The position numbers were made by a program, and so were the translations under genes. Positions 18,290-30,829 of a DNA stretch of 64,000 nt are shown piece after piece. Position 1 is the stretch's first letter. Each line of letters starts with the position of its first letter. The notes under the pieces are model-generated. The model was not told the origin of the DNA. It was given only the letters and a program-made list of their open reading frames with translations, and did not search any database. Source of the DNA: Streptomyces sp. NRRL F-5727 (GTDB taxonomy: Bacteria > Actinomycetota > Actinomycetes > Streptomycetales > Streptomycetaceae); the NCBI RefSeq assembly GCF_000719555.1, contig NZ_JOGX01000002.1, positions 1 to 64,000 of the forward strand. Direction: 5' to 3'.

Positions 18290-19018
18290 ATGTCCATCAT
18301 CGAAGCCCAGGCACCGCTGCACGAGGCCCACCGCGACAACCACACCCACCGTGACGTCAACGGCGGTTGGCTGCGGCCCGCCGTCTTCGGCGCGATGGAC
18401 GGCCTGGTCTCGAACCTCGCCCTCATGACCGGTGTGGCGGGCGGCGCGGTCTCCTCGCAGACGATCGTCGTCACCGGACTCGCCGGGCTCGCGGCCGGAG
18501 CCTTCTCGATGGCGGCCGGCGAGTACACCTCCGTCGCCTCGCAGCGCGAGCTCGTCCAGGCCGAACTGGACGTGGAACGCGTCCAGTTGCGCAAGCACCC
18601 GATCGACGAGATGGAGGAGCTGGCCGCCCTCTACGCCTCCCGCGGCGTCGAGCCCGCGCTCGCCCGCGAGGTCGCGATGCAGCTCTCCCGGGACCCCGAG
18701 CAGGCGCTGGAGATCCACGCCCGCGAGGAGCTGGGCATCGACCCCGACGACCTGCCGTCGCCGCTCGTCGCCGCCGTCTCGTCCTTCGGCTCCTTCGCAC
18801 TGGGCGCGCTGCTGCCGCTGCTGCCGTACCTGCTCGGCGCGACCGCGCTCTGGCCGGCCGTGCTGCTCGCCCTGATCGGCCTCTTCGGCTGCGGCGCGCT
18901 GGTCGCCCGGGTCACCGCGCGCGGCTGGTGGTTCAGCGGCCTGCGCCAGCTGGTGCTCGGCGGCGCCGCCGCGGCCGTCACGTACGGACTCGGCATGCTC
19001 ATCGGCGCGGCCGTCTAG
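18290..19018 (+). CDS. VIT1/CCC1 family metal transporter
   Basis: The 242-residue membrane protein belongs to the vacuolar-iron-transporter family, which exports or sequesters Fe(II)/Mn(II) from the cytosol. TM1 contains 'FGAMDGLVSNLALMTGVAGG', and the sequence 'GLAAGAFSMAAGEYTSVASQREL' is the family hallmark. A charged cytosolic metal-binding helix domain follows (about 80-150, Glu-rich), then three C-terminal TM segments. ATG start with AGGGGAGAG 6 nt upstream. It is divergent from the ADP-ribosylglycohydrolase operon. No IdeR/DmdR-type iron box was recognised upstream, so iron control is not supported by the sequence. Confidence 0.9.
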   Translation: MSIIEAQAPLHEAHRDNHTHRDVNGGWLRPAVFGAMDGLVSNLALMTGVAGGAVSSQTIVVTGLAGLAAGAFSMAAGEYTSVASQRELVQAELDVERVQLRKHPIDEMEELAALYASRGVEPALAREVAMQLSRDPEQALEIHAREELGIDPDDLPSPLVAAVSSFGSFALGALLPLLPYLLGATALWPAVLLALIGLFGCGALVARVTARGWWFSGLRQLVLGGAAAAVTYGLGMLIGAAV

Positions 19019-19023
19019 CCCGT

Positions 19024-19053
19024 CCCGGGCGGCCCTCACGAGGGCCGCCCGGG
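19024..19053 (+). terminator. terminator of the VIT gene
   Basis: CCCGGGCGGCCCT (19024-19036), loop CACG, AGGGCCGCCCGGG (19041-19053): a perfect 13-bp stem 5 nt after the stop codon. Confidence 0.85.
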
Positions 19054-19123
19054 AGGCCGCTCCCGCTGCCGTGACCTCCCGTTTTCCCGCGGGACCGGCG
19101 GAACGGAATCCGTACCTCCGCAG

Positions 19124-19162
19124 AAGCCCGAGAGGCCCCCGCACGGGGCCTTTCGGGCTTTT
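19124..19162 (+). terminator. second terminator-like hairpin with T-run
   Basis: AAGCCCGAGAGGCCCC (19124-19139) pairs with GGGGCCTTTCGGGCTT (19145-19160), with one G-T pair, and is followed by TT. This is the only hairpin in the window that looks like a classical factor-independent terminator. It separates VIT from the gltB leader. Confidence 0.75.
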
Positions 19163-19454
19163 CGGGGTGACAAAAAGGGGCGTAGGCCGCATTCTCGCTG
19201 TGACGAATATCCCTGGTCGCAATCCGCGCGGCGGTGAGACACTATGCAGGACGCCACATATGTAGCCGGTTACTCGGCGGTTTCGAACCCGTGACCAACG
19301 GGAAAGAGGCTGAAGCGTCGTGGGGCAATGAGGCCCTGCCCGGACGAGCCGGTACGGCTCCGTCCCCCGCGGATCAGTCACGGTGCAGTCACTGTCCCCG
19401 CACCCAGAGAGAACAGGTGAACGCACACCACCGCTCCGTGTCGGAGGTGTCCGC

Positions 19455-19478
19455 ATGCTGGAACGAGCTATCCGCTAG
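19455..19478 (+). CDS. candidate 7-codon upstream leader ORF (MLERAIR)
   Basis: ATG at 19455 is preceded by GGAGGT (19443-19448), a near-perfect Shine-Dalgarno sequence at 6-nt spacing, and runs seven codons (Met-Leu-Glu-Arg-Ala-Ile-Arg) to TAG. It ends 98 nt before the gltB ATG and is followed by nested hairpins. The Shine-Dalgarno quality is better than that of most real genes here. The peptide itself need have no function; translation could control downstream folding. Only the sequence pattern supports it. Confidence 0.4.
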   Translation: MLERAIR

Positions 19479-19528
19479 GCGAGAAGCACGCCATCATGTA
19501 ACCTGCACGAAATTTCGCGGAGGGCCAA

Positions 19529-19561
19529 CGTCGTCCCTCGGCATCTGCATATGCCACGACG
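19529..19561 (+). promoter_or_regulatory. nested hairpin just before the gltB ribosome site
   Basis: CGTCGT (19529-19534) pairs with ACGACG (19556-19561) and encloses GGCAT (19540-19544) with ATGCC (19551-19555). The gltB Shine-Dalgarno GGGAGA begins 6 nt later. It is a candidate RNA element controlling translation initiation. Confidence 0.4.
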
Positions 19562-19576
19562 ACGACGGGAGAGCCG

Positions 19577-24143
<4,567 letters not shown>

Positions 24144-24151
<8 letters not shown>

Positions 24152-25604
24152 CCCGAAGGGCTTCCTCACCACCGGCCGCGAGGTCGCCGAGACCCGTCCC
24201 GTCGCGGAGCGCGTCCGCGACTGGAACGAGGTCTACGTCCCCGGCTCCCTGCTGCCGATCATCAGCAAGCAGGCCGGCCGCTGCATGGACTGCGGCATCC
24301 CGTTCTGCCACAACGGCTGCCCGCTCGGGAACCTCATCCCCGAGTGGAACGACTACGCCTACCGCGAGGACTGGTCGGCGGCGTCCGAGCGCCTCCACGC
24401 CACCAACAACTTCCCGGAGTTCACCGGTCGCCTGTGCCCGGCTCCGTGCGAGTCGGCGTGCGTGCTCGGCATCAACCAGCCGGCCGTCACCATCAAGAAC
24501 GTCGAAGTCTCCATCATCGACAAGGCGTGGGACGCCAACGACGTCAAGCCGCAGGTGCCCGAGCGCCTCTCCGGCAAGACCGTCGCGGTCGTCGGCTCCG
24601 GCCCGGCCGGCCTCGCCGCCGCCCAGCAGCTGACCCGGGCGGGCCACACCGTGGTCGTGTACGAGCGCGCCGACCGCATCGGCGGCCTGCTGCGCTACGG
24701 CATCCCCGAGTTCAAGATGGAGAAGCGGCACATCAACCGCCGCATCGAGCAGATGCGCGCGGAGGGCACCAAGTTCCGCACCGGCGTCGAGGTCGGCCGC
24801 GACATCACCGCCACCGACCTGCGCAAGCGGTTCGACGCGGTCGTGGTCGCCGCCGGCGCCACCACCGCCCGCGACCTGCCGGTGCCGGGCCGCGAGCTCA
24901 AGGGCATCCACCAGGCGATGGAGTACCTGCCGCTCGCCAACAAGGTCGTCGAGGGCGACTTCGTGGCCTCGCCGATCAGCGCCGAGGGCAAGCACGTCGT
25001 CGTCATCGGCGGCGGCGACACCGGCGCCGACTGCGTCGGCACCGCCCACCGCCAGGGCGCGGCCTCCGTCACCCAGCTGGAGATCATGCCGAAGCCGGGC
25101 GAGGAGCGGAACGCCAACCAGCCCTGGCCGACCTTCCCCATGCTCTACAAGGTCACCTCGGCGCACGAGGAGGGCGGCGAGCGGGTCTACTCCGTCTCCA
25201 CCACCCACTTCGAGGGCGACGAGGACGGCAACGTCCAGTACCTCCACCTCGTCGAGGTCGAGTTCGTCGACGGCAAGCTGACCCAGAAGCCCGGCACCGA
25301 GCGGAAGATCCCCGCCCAGCTGGTCACCCTCGCCATGGGCTTCACCGGCACCGACGTCCAGAACGGCCTGGTCGCGCAGTTCGGCGTCGAGCTCGACGAG
25401 CGGGGCAACATCGCCCGCGACGCCGAGTTCGCCACCAACGTCGACGGCGTGTACGTCGCCGGCGACGCCGGCCGCGGCCAGTCGCTGATCGTCTGGGCGA
25501 TCGCCGAGGGCCGCTCGGCCGCCCGCGGCGTCGACCGCTACCTCACCGGCGCCAGCTCCCTGCCGGCCCCGATCCGCCCGACGGACCGGTCCCTGCTGGT
25601 CTGA
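24144..25604 (+). CDS. gltD: glutamate synthase small subunit GltD
   Basis: The 486-residue FAD/NADPH subunit feeds electrons to GltB. N-terminal Cys clusters for [4Fe-4S] centres are '[17 protein letters not shown]' and '[12 protein letters not shown]'. The FAD fingerprint is '[15 protein letters not shown]', the NADPH fold is '[16 protein letters not shown]', and the second FAD contact is '[19 protein letters not shown]'. Length is typical. The start codon lies inside the end of gltB. A 14-bp-stem hairpin 43 nt downstream ends the operon. Confidence 0.97.
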
Positions 25605-25646
25605 CGGGCCCCACCGAACGTCCCGTACAACGGCGTACGGAACCGA

Positions 25647-25697
25647 ACGACGCCCGCCCCACCGTCCCCGACCAAGGACACCCGGGGCGGGCGTCGT
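25647..25697 (+). terminator. gltBD terminator
   Basis: ACGACGCCCGCCCC (25647-25660) pairs perfectly with GGGGCGGGCGTCGT (25684-25697) across a 23-nt loop. The rest of the 293-nt gap to the VWA gene shows no gene. Confidence 0.75.
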
Positions 25698-25897
25698 GGC
25701 GCCCGCCCCCGAACGCCGCCCCGGCGGGACGCGGCGGAACCGTCCCGTCGCCCCGCCCGTCCTCCAGGACGAGCCCGCCGGGGCTCCCCCTCGGCCACCG
25801 CCCCCACGCGGTACTACGCTGCCGGGCACGACCTGGCCGACGCCATGCTCGCGGACACGGAGAACCGGCACCGACAGAGCCGAGGGGGAGCGCTGAC

Positions 25898-26617
25898 ATG
25901 GCACTGAGCCTGCGCAAGGTGGAGGAGACCGCGCCCGCGCTGGTCAGCCTGTACAAGACGGCCGGCGAGTCGCTGCGCCGGCACGGTGTCGACGGGCAGC
26001 GGGTGGCGGTGTACCTCGTCGTCGACTACTCCGGCTCGATGAAGCCGTACTACAACGACGGCAGCGTCCAGGCCCTCGCCGACCGGGTGCTCGGGCTCTC
26101 CGCCCAGCTCGACGACGACGGCCGGGTGCCGGTCGTCTTCTTCTCCACCGACGTCGACGCCGAGACCGAGATCCGGCTCGACGACCACCAGGGCCGGGTC
26201 GACCGGATCGTCGCCGGCCTCGGCCACATGGGCAAGACCAGCTACCACCTCGCCATGGACGCGGTCATCGACCACTACCTCGACAGCGGGGCCACCGCGC
26301 CCGCCCTCGTCGTCTTCCAGACCGACGGCGGCCCCATCAACCGGCTCGCCGCCGAGCGGTACGTCTGCAAGGCGGCCCGGCTGCCGCTGTTCTGGCAGTT
26401 CGTCGGCTTCGGCGACCCCGGCAGCAAGCAGTTCGACTTCCTCCGCCGGCTCGACGAACTCGCCGTCCCCGAGCGGCGGTGCGTCGACAACTCCGGCTTC
26501 TTCCACGCCGGGAAGGACCCCGGCCGGATCGCGGACGCGGAGCTGTACGACCGGCTGGTCGCCGAGTTCCCCCGCTGGCTCACCGCCGCCCGCGCCCAGG
26601 GCATCGTCCGGTCATGA
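25898..26617 (+). CDS. VWA domain protein of the TerF/TerY type
   Basis: The 239-residue cytoplasmic protein is a single von Willebrand A domain. The metal-ion-dependent adhesion site is visible as D-x-S-G-S in 'YLVVDYSGSMKPYYNDG', with 'GKTSYHLAMDAVID' and 'VVFQTDGGPIN' supplying further ligands. The sequence style ('FWQFVGFGDPGSKQFDFL') matches the vWA modules found in tellurite-resistance TerF/TerY proteins. No terBCDE genes are adjacent, so stress or metal roles are inferred from family only. ATG start with GAGGGGGAGCG about 6 nt upstream. Its last 6 nt overlap the convergent aldo/keto reductase gene. Confidence 0.85.
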   Translation: MALSLRKVEETAPALVSLYKTAGESLRRHGVDGQRVAVYLVVDYSGSMKPYYNDGSVQALADRVLGLSAQLDDDGRVPVVFFSTDVDAETEIRLDDHQGRVDRIVAGLGHMGKTSYHLAMDAVIDHYLDSGATAPALVVFQTDGGPINRLAAERYVCKAARLPLFWQFVGFGDPGSKQFDFLRRLDELAVPERRCVDNSGFFHAGKDPGRIADAELYDRLVAEFPRWLTAARAQGIVRS

Positions 26618-27496
26618 CCCGGCGCCGAGCCGGGCGAACTGCTCGTCCGTGAGCCGCACGTCCAGCGCGCCCAGGTTCTCCTTCAGATGGTGCTCGGAGG
26701 AGGTGCCGGGGATCGGCAGCACGTGCGGCGCCCGGTGCAGCAGCCAGGCCAGCGCCGTCTGCGACGGGGTGGCCCCGACCTCGCGGGCCACGGCCGCGAC
26801 CGGCCCGGCCGGATCCGTGTGCCCGCCCATCGCGATCGGGAAGAAGGGGACGAACGCGATCCCGCGCCCGGCGGTGTGCTCCAGGACCGCCTCGTGGTCA
26901 CGGGCCGCCAGGTTGTACAGGTTCTGCACCGCCGCCACCGGCGCCACCGCCTCGGCCTCCGTCAGCTGCGCCACCGTCACCTCGGAGAGGCCGACGTGCC
27001 GGACCTTCCCCTCCTCCTGGAGCCGCCGCAGCGCCCCGACCTGCTCGGCCACCGGCACGTTCTCGTCCAGCCGGTGCAGGTACAGCAGGTCGATCCGGTC
27101 GGTGCGGAGCCGGCGCAGGCTCAGCTCGGCCTGCTGGCGCAGATAGGCGGGGTGGCCGAGCGGCACCCACTCGGTGGGGGAGGGCCGCACCACGCCCACC
27201 TTGGTCGCGACGGCGACCTCGTCCCCGTACGGGGCGAGCGCCTCGGCGAGCAGCTCCTCGCCGGCGCCCAGGGCGTACGCGTCCGCCGTGTCGAAGAGCG
27301 TCACCCCGGCCTCGGCGGCCGTCCGCAGCAGCCGGACCGCCGCCGCCCGGTCGGCCGGTGCCGTCCAGATCCGCGCCTCGGGCCCGGTGGGGTCCCCGGG
27401 GCCGTCGGCGAGCCGCATGGTGCCGTAGCCGATGCGGCGGACCGGAAGATCGCCGCCCAGCAGGAATACGGTGGAGTCGTTCGTGTTCGTCGTCAT
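26612..27496 (-). CDS. aldo/keto reductase
   Basis: The 294-residue NADPH-dependent (beta/alpha)8 oxidoreductase has the tetrad D-x3-Y in 'LFDTADAYALGAGEELL', Lys in 'VAVATKVGVV' and His in 'DLLYLHRLDENV'. The cofactor pocket is 'VLPIPGTSSEHHLKENLGAL'. The substrate is not evident. The gene is divergent from a merR gene and its promoter contains the MerR operator. The predicted -10 box ends 7 nt before the ATG, so the mRNA may be leaderless, consistent with no Shine-Dalgarno. Confidence 0.94.
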   Translation of the reverse strand: MTTNTNDSTVFLLGGDLPVRRIGYGTMRLADGPGDPTGPEARIWTAPADRAAAVRLLRTAAEAGVTLFDTADAYALGAGEELLAEALAPYGDEVAVATKVGVVRPSPTEWVPLGHPAYLRQQAELSLRRLRTDRIDLLYLHRLDENVPVAEQVGALRRLQEEGKVRHVGLSEVTVAQLTEAEAVAPVAAVQNLYNLAARDHEAVLEHTAGRGIAFVPFFPIAMGGHTDPAGPVAAVAREVGATPSQTALAWLLHRAPHVLPIPGTSSEHHLKENLGALDVRLTDEQFARLGAGS

Positions 27497-27503
27497 GCGG
27501 CAG

Positions 27504-27535
27504 ACGCTAGGAGCTCACATGGATGTGAGCTTCAA
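27504..27535 (-). promoter_or_regulatory. MerR-type promoter of the aldo/keto reductase gene
   Basis: On the minus strand TTGAAG (-35, 27535-27530) and TAGCGT (-10, 27509-27504) are separated by 20 nt, longer than the optimal 17. The palindromic operator lies in the spacer. Over-long spacers are the hallmark of promoters activated by MerR-family DNA distortion. Confidence 0.6.
27513..27530. promoter_or_regulatory. palindromic MerR operator
   Basis: GCTCACAT-GG-ATGTGAGC is a perfect 8-bp palindrome with a 2-nt centre, between the divergent AKR and merR genes. Confidence 0.7.
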
Positions 27536-27565
27536 GTCCCGCCAGGGCGTTGTGAGGGGGATCAC

Positions 27566-27934
27566 ATGAGGATCGGTGAGCTGTCACGGGAGACGGGCGT
27601 CGCGGTCCGGCTGCTCCGCTACTACGAGGAGCAGGGCCTGCTCGTCCCGGACCGCACCCCGGGCGGCCAGCGCCGCTACGGCCCCGACGCCCCGGCCGTG
27701 GTCCGCCGCATCCGCGCCCTCCTGGGCGCCGGCCTCCCCACCCGGGTCATCGCCGAGGTGCTGGACTGCGTCTGCGGCAGCGAGGCGGAGATCGAACCCT
27801 GCCTCAGCCCCCTCCTGGTGGCCCGCCTCGACGCGATCGACGCCCAGATCCACGACCTCCAGGGCGCCCGTTCCTCGCTGGCGGCCCTGGTCGCCGCCAC
27901 GGAGGGCAAGGGCCTGGCGCCCGCCGCCGGCTGA
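27566..27934 (+). CDS. MerR family transcriptional regulator
   Basis: The 122-residue regulator has a winged helix at the N-terminus ('MRIGELSRETGVAVRLLRYY', 'LLVPDRTPGGQRRYGP') and a short coiled-coil dimerisation helix near residues 85-110. Three Cys (C68, C70, C79 in 'LDCVCGSEAEIEPC') sit at the start of the dimer helix, where metal- or redox-sensing MerR proteins carry their effector ligands, so thiol sensing is plausible but unproven. ATG start with GAGGGGG about 6 nt upstream. It is divergent from the AKR gene over a shared palindrome, so autoregulation and AKR activation are likely. Confidence 0.92.
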   Translation: MRIGELSRETGVAVRLLRYYEEQGLLVPDRTPGGQRRYGPDAPAVVRRIRALLGAGLPTRVIAEVLDCVCGSEAEIEPCLSPLLVARLDAIDAQIHDLQGARSSLAALVAATEGKGLAPAAG

Positions 27935-27988
27935 CGGATGGTCGGAAAGCGATGGCGGCCGTCCGGGCGGCCGGGGGATCATCGGGCC

Positions 27989-28366
27989 ATGAGCTCTCTC
28001 GTACGCCATGTGACCATCGACTGCGCCGACGCCCACGCCCTCGCCACGTTCTGGGCGGAGGTCCTCGACGGCCGGCTCGACGACGACGACCACCCCGGGG
28101 ACCCCGAGGCCACGGTCGAGTCGGCGGGCGCCTCCCTGCTCTTCATCCGGGTCCCCGAGGGGAAGTCGGTGAAGAACCGGGTCCACCTCGACCTCCAGCC
28201 GCAGGACCGGACCCGGGACGAGGAGGTCGAGCGGCTGCTCGCGCTCGGGGCGAAGCTGGTCGGCGACCACCGCAGGCCGGACGGCACCGGCTGGGCGACG
28301 CTGACCGACCCGGAGGGCAACGAGTTCTGCGTGGAGCGCAGCAAGGCGGAGCGGGCCGGTTCCTGA
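27989..28366 (+). CDS. VOC (glyoxalase/bleomycin resistance-like) family protein
   Basis: The 125-residue protein contains a single vicinal-oxygen-chelate unit: 'LVRHVTIDCADAHALATFW' at the N-terminus, 'VKNRVHLDLQ' in the middle and 'TDPEGNEFCVERS' at the end, giving the usual His/Glu metal positions. The substrate is unknown; family members include glyoxalases and drug-binding proteins. ATG 27989 is preferred over an upstream GTG-frame opening at 27938, because the extra 17 residues are not VOC-like and GGGGG lies about 9 nt before 27989. Confidence 0.88.
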   Translation: MSSLVRHVTIDCADAHALATFWAEVLDGRLDDDDHPGDPEATVESAGASLLFIRVPEGKSVKNRVHLDLQPQDRTRDEEVERLLALGAKLVGDHRRPDGTGWATLTDPEGNEFCVERSKAERAGS

Positions 28367-28430
28367 CTCCTCGGGAACGCTCGGAGCAATCCGGACGGAA
28401 GATGTCGGGTATCCGGTGTTACCTGGGACC

Positions 28431-28943
28431 ATGCGTGACACCGGAACCCTCGCCTGGGCGGCCTTCGAGGCCGCCGAACCCGCCCTCGCCGCCACCGTCC
28501 GGGAGCGCTTCGGGCAGTACACCCACCACGCCCTCGCCACCCTCCGGAAGGACGGCTCGCCGCGGCTCAGCGGCATCGAGGCCGACTTCCGGGACGGCGA
28601 GCTGTGGCTCGGCATGATGCCGAACTCGCGGAAGGCGCTCGACCTGCGGCGCGACCCCCGGTTCTCGCTGCTCGCCAACCCCGGCGCCGGCACGGACATG
28701 GGCGGCGGGGACGTGCGGATCTCCGGGCGGGCCGTCGAGGTCACCGACCCCGCAGAGGTCGCCCGGTACGCCGCGGAGGCCGGGGCGCCGCTGCCCTTCC
28801 ACCTCTTCCGGGTGGAGCCCGCCGAGGTCGTACGGACCTGGGTGGAGGGCGACGAGATCTGCTTCACCACCTGGCGCCCGGGACGCCCGCCGCGCACCCT
28901 GCGGCGCGGCAACGACGACGCCCCGCCGCGCGAGGACCGCTGA
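28431..28943 (+). CDS. pyridoxamine 5'-phosphate oxidase-like (split-barrel flavin) protein
   Basis: The 170-residue split-barrel protein has 'HHALATLRKDGSPRLSGIEA', 'ELWLGMMPNSRKALDLRRDP' and 'VRISGRAVEVTD', the usual pattern of FMN- or F420-binding PNPOx-like proteins. Cofactor and substrate cannot be told from sequence. ATG at 28431; an in-frame GTG five codons upstream exists but would add a rare TTA codon. It is followed after 39 nt by the tetR gene on the same strand. Confidence 0.85.
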   Translation: MRDTGTLAWAAFEAAEPALAATVRERFGQYTHHALATLRKDGSPRLSGIEADFRDGELWLGMMPNSRKALDLRRDPRFSLLANPGAGTDMGGGDVRISGRAVEVTDPAEVARYAAEAGAPLPFHLFRVEPAEVVRTWVEGDEICFTTWRPGRPPRTLRRGNDDAPPREDR

Positions 28944-28982
28944 GCCCGCCGACGGCCGCCCGGGACCGACGACAATGGGCGG

Positions 28983-29600
28983 GTGTCAGCGACCAAGAAG
29001 AAGAACCAGGTGAACGCCGCCGCGCCGGAGCGGCGCCGCGAACTCCTCGACACCGCCGCCGAGGTGTTCGCCGCCCAGGGCTACAACGCCACCACCGTCC
29101 GCAAGATCGCGGACGCCGCCGGCATGCTCGCCGGCAGCCTCTACTACCACTTCGACTCCAAGGAGTCGATGCTCGACGAGATCCTCTCCACCTTCCTCAC
29201 CGAGCTGTGGGAGGGGTACGACGCCGTCCTCGCCGCCGGTCTCGGCCCCCGGGAGACGGTCGAGGCGCTCGTCACCGAGTCCTTCCGCGAGATCGACCGG
29301 CACCGCGCCGCCGTCGCCATCTACCAGAAGGAGTCCCGCCACCTCACCGACCTGCCCCGGTTCGCCTATCTCGCGGACTCGCAGCGCCGGTTCGAGAAGG
29401 CGTGGCTCGGCACGCTGGAGCGCGGGGTGGCGGACGGGGTGTTCCGGGCCGACCTCGACATCCGGCTCACCTACCGCTTCCTCCGCGACACCGTCTGGGT
29501 CGCGGCCTCCTGGTACCGGCCGGGCGGGCACCACGGCCCCGAGGAGATCGCCCGCCAGTACCTGTCCATGGTCCTCGACGGGGTCGCCGTACGCGCCTGA
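28983..29600 (+). CDS. TetR family regulator, KstR2-like
   Basis: The 205-residue regulator has an N-terminal helix-turn-helix ('ELLDTAAEVFAAQGYNATTV', 'RKIADAAGMLAGSLYYHFDSK'). The ligand domain resembles mycobacterial KstR2, the repressor of late cholesterol-ring catabolism: compare 'AIYQKESRHLTDLPRFAYL' and 'YRFLRDTVWVAASWYRPGG'. KstR2 binds a CoA thioester ligand, so an acyl-CoA effector is a reasonable inference. No steroid-catabolism cluster is present; the nearest possible target is the SDR gene 1.2 kb downstream. GTG start; no strong Shine-Dalgarno, so possibly leaderless. Confidence 0.88.
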   Translation: MSATKKKNQVNAAAPERRRELLDTAAEVFAAQGYNATTVRKIADAAGMLAGSLYYHFDSKESMLDEILSTFLTELWEGYDAVLAAGLGPRETVEALVTESFREIDRHRAAVAIYQKESRHLTDLPRFAYLADSQRRFEKAWLGTLERGVADGVFRADLDIRLTYRFLRDTVWVAASWYRPGGHHGPEEIARQYLSMVLDGVAVRA

Positions 29601-29631
29601 CCCGCCCGGCCGTCGTCCCACCGGGCGGGTC
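29599..29631. terminator. terminator between tetR and the phosphatase gene
   Basis: GACCCGCCCGG (29599-29609) pairs with CCGGGCGGGTC (29621-29631). A second GC-rich hairpin (GCGCGGCCC/GGGCCGCGC, about 29648-29672) follows. Convergent genes flank it, so it probably acts in both directions. Confidence 0.7.
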
Positions 29632-29682
29632 GGGTCGTACGCGGGCGGGCGCGGCCCCCGCACGGGCCGCGCCGCACCCGCG

Positions 29683-30576
29683 TCAGCCGGCGAGCCGCTC
29701 CCGCAGACCCGTCAGGGTGCGCAGGTCCAGGCCCAGGCCGGCCGTCACATAGCGGTACAGGCCGCCGTAGCCGGAGCGGACCTCGGCCAGGGCCGCGTCC
29801 AGGTACTCCCGGCGGACCTCCTGGAGCGGCACGATCAGCTCCGGGTTCTGCATCAGGCCCGCCGCCTTCAGGCCCTCGCGGACCCGGGCGTCGTGCGCGG
29901 CGCGGAACGCGTTGGAGGCCAGGTAGTCCTCGGTGGCGAGCTGCTCGGGCACCCCGGCGAGCCGCAGGATCAGCCAGCTCGCCCAGCCGGTGCGGTCCTT
30001 GCCCGAGGTGCAGTGGTAGAGCACCGGACCCGTGCCGGGGGCGGCCGGTTCGCGCAGGGTGCGCCCGAAGGCGTCCCGGTTCGCCGCGTCGGTGACGAAG
30101 GTGCGGTACACGTCCGTCATGAAGGCGGCCGCGCGGCCGCCGCCCAGCATCTCCTCCTGCCGCACCGGGTCGCGCGAGCCGATCGCGGCGAGCAGCTGCC
30201 CGAAGAGGCCGTGGTCGGTGACCGGCCGGGAGACGGCGGCGACCCCGGCGGGCAGCCGGTCGGCCCCGTCGTACCCGACCTCCAGCGGGATACGGAAGTC
30301 GATCGCCCGGGAGAGGCCGAGCCCGCCGAGCGTGGTCACGTCGGCGTCGGTCAGCCTGCCGAGGTGGTCGGCCCGGTAGACGAGGCCGTGCCGGACCCGC
30401 GCGCCGTCGTAGGTGGGGTATCCGCCCAGGTCGCGGACGTTCACCGCGCCCTGGAGCGGGATCTGGCGGATGGGACTCGTGGTCAGGGGGCGAGCGGCGG
30501 CGGCGGACGGCGGGACGGTCGCCACGAGGGTGGCGGCCCCGGCGGTGGTCAGCAGTGCGCGTCTCGACAGGGACAT
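29683..30576 (-). CDS. exported tyrosine/serine phosphatase
   Basis: The 297-residue protein starts with a signal peptide, 'MSLSRRALLTTAGAATLVA', whose paired Arg and hydrophobic core suggest Tat export, with cleavage near 'PSAAAARP'. The mature domain begins with 'NVRDLGGYPTYDGARVRHG' and carries the protein-tyrosine-phosphatase P-loop 'YHCTSGKDRTGWA' (Cys nucleophile, Arg of the CX5R loop). It belongs to the IphP/LipA-like bacterial family that can act on phosphotyrosine or phosphoinositides. ATG 30576 has GGGAGT about 6 nt upstream; a longer opening at 30633 would place non-signal sequence first. Confidence 0.9.
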   Translation of the reverse strand: MSLSRRALLTTAGAATLVATVPPSAAAARPLTTSPIRQIPLQGAVNVRDLGGYPTYDGARVRHGLVYRADHLGRLTDADVTTLGGLGLSRAIDFRIPLEVGYDGADRLPAGVAAVSRPVTDHGLFGQLLAAIGSRDPVRQEEMLGGGRAAAFMTDVYRTFVTDAANRDAFGRTLREPAAPGTGPVLYHCTSGKDRTGWASWLILRLAGVPEQLATEDYLASNAFRAAHDARVREGLKAAGLMQNPELIVPLQEVRREYLDAALAEVRSGYGGLYRYVTAGLGLDLRTLTGLRERLAG

Positions 30577-30660
30577 GCGGACTCCCTTGCTGAGGGGGGA
30601 AGGGGGTTCGGTTCGGCCGCGGGGTGCAGACACGCGGGAGCGCGTCGGCTATGTTCCCAC

Positions 30661-30670
30661 CAAACGTTTG
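30661..30670. promoter_or_regulatory. CAAACGTTTG palindrome upstream of the SDR and phosphatase genes
   Basis: A perfect 10-bp palindrome, CAAACGTTTG, sits in the extended context ACCAAACGTTTGTTA, in the 253-nt divergent gap. It resembles TetR-type operators of fatty-acid/acyl-CoA genes in actinobacteria. Which regulator binds is not shown. Confidence 0.4.
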
Positions 30671-30829
30671 TTAGGCGGCTTCCCGGTGAGGAAGGTAGCA
30701 GCCGACGGGTCGGACGGGGAGGGGCGTGCTCACCCCCGCCGGAAGGGCACCCCGGCCGCACCGGGGGCGCCGCCGCCGGTCCGTACCGCAGCGGCCGTGG
30801 GGTCGCGACAGCCGTGAGGGAGAGCTCGG

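Larger units (their letters stand above)
19163..19576 (+). promoter_or_regulatory. long leader/promoter region of gltBD
   Basis: This 414-nt stretch without an ordinary gene has lower GC than its surroundings in places. It contains a possible short upstream ORF (19455-19478), a CGAAATTTCG palindrome (19508-19517), a nested hairpin (19529-19561) and a GTAAC-N6-GAAAT sequence (19498-19513) resembling a GlnR half box. The transcription start was not recognised. A GTG-started frame from 19234 that runs into gltB out of phase was judged non-coding. Confidence 0.55.
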
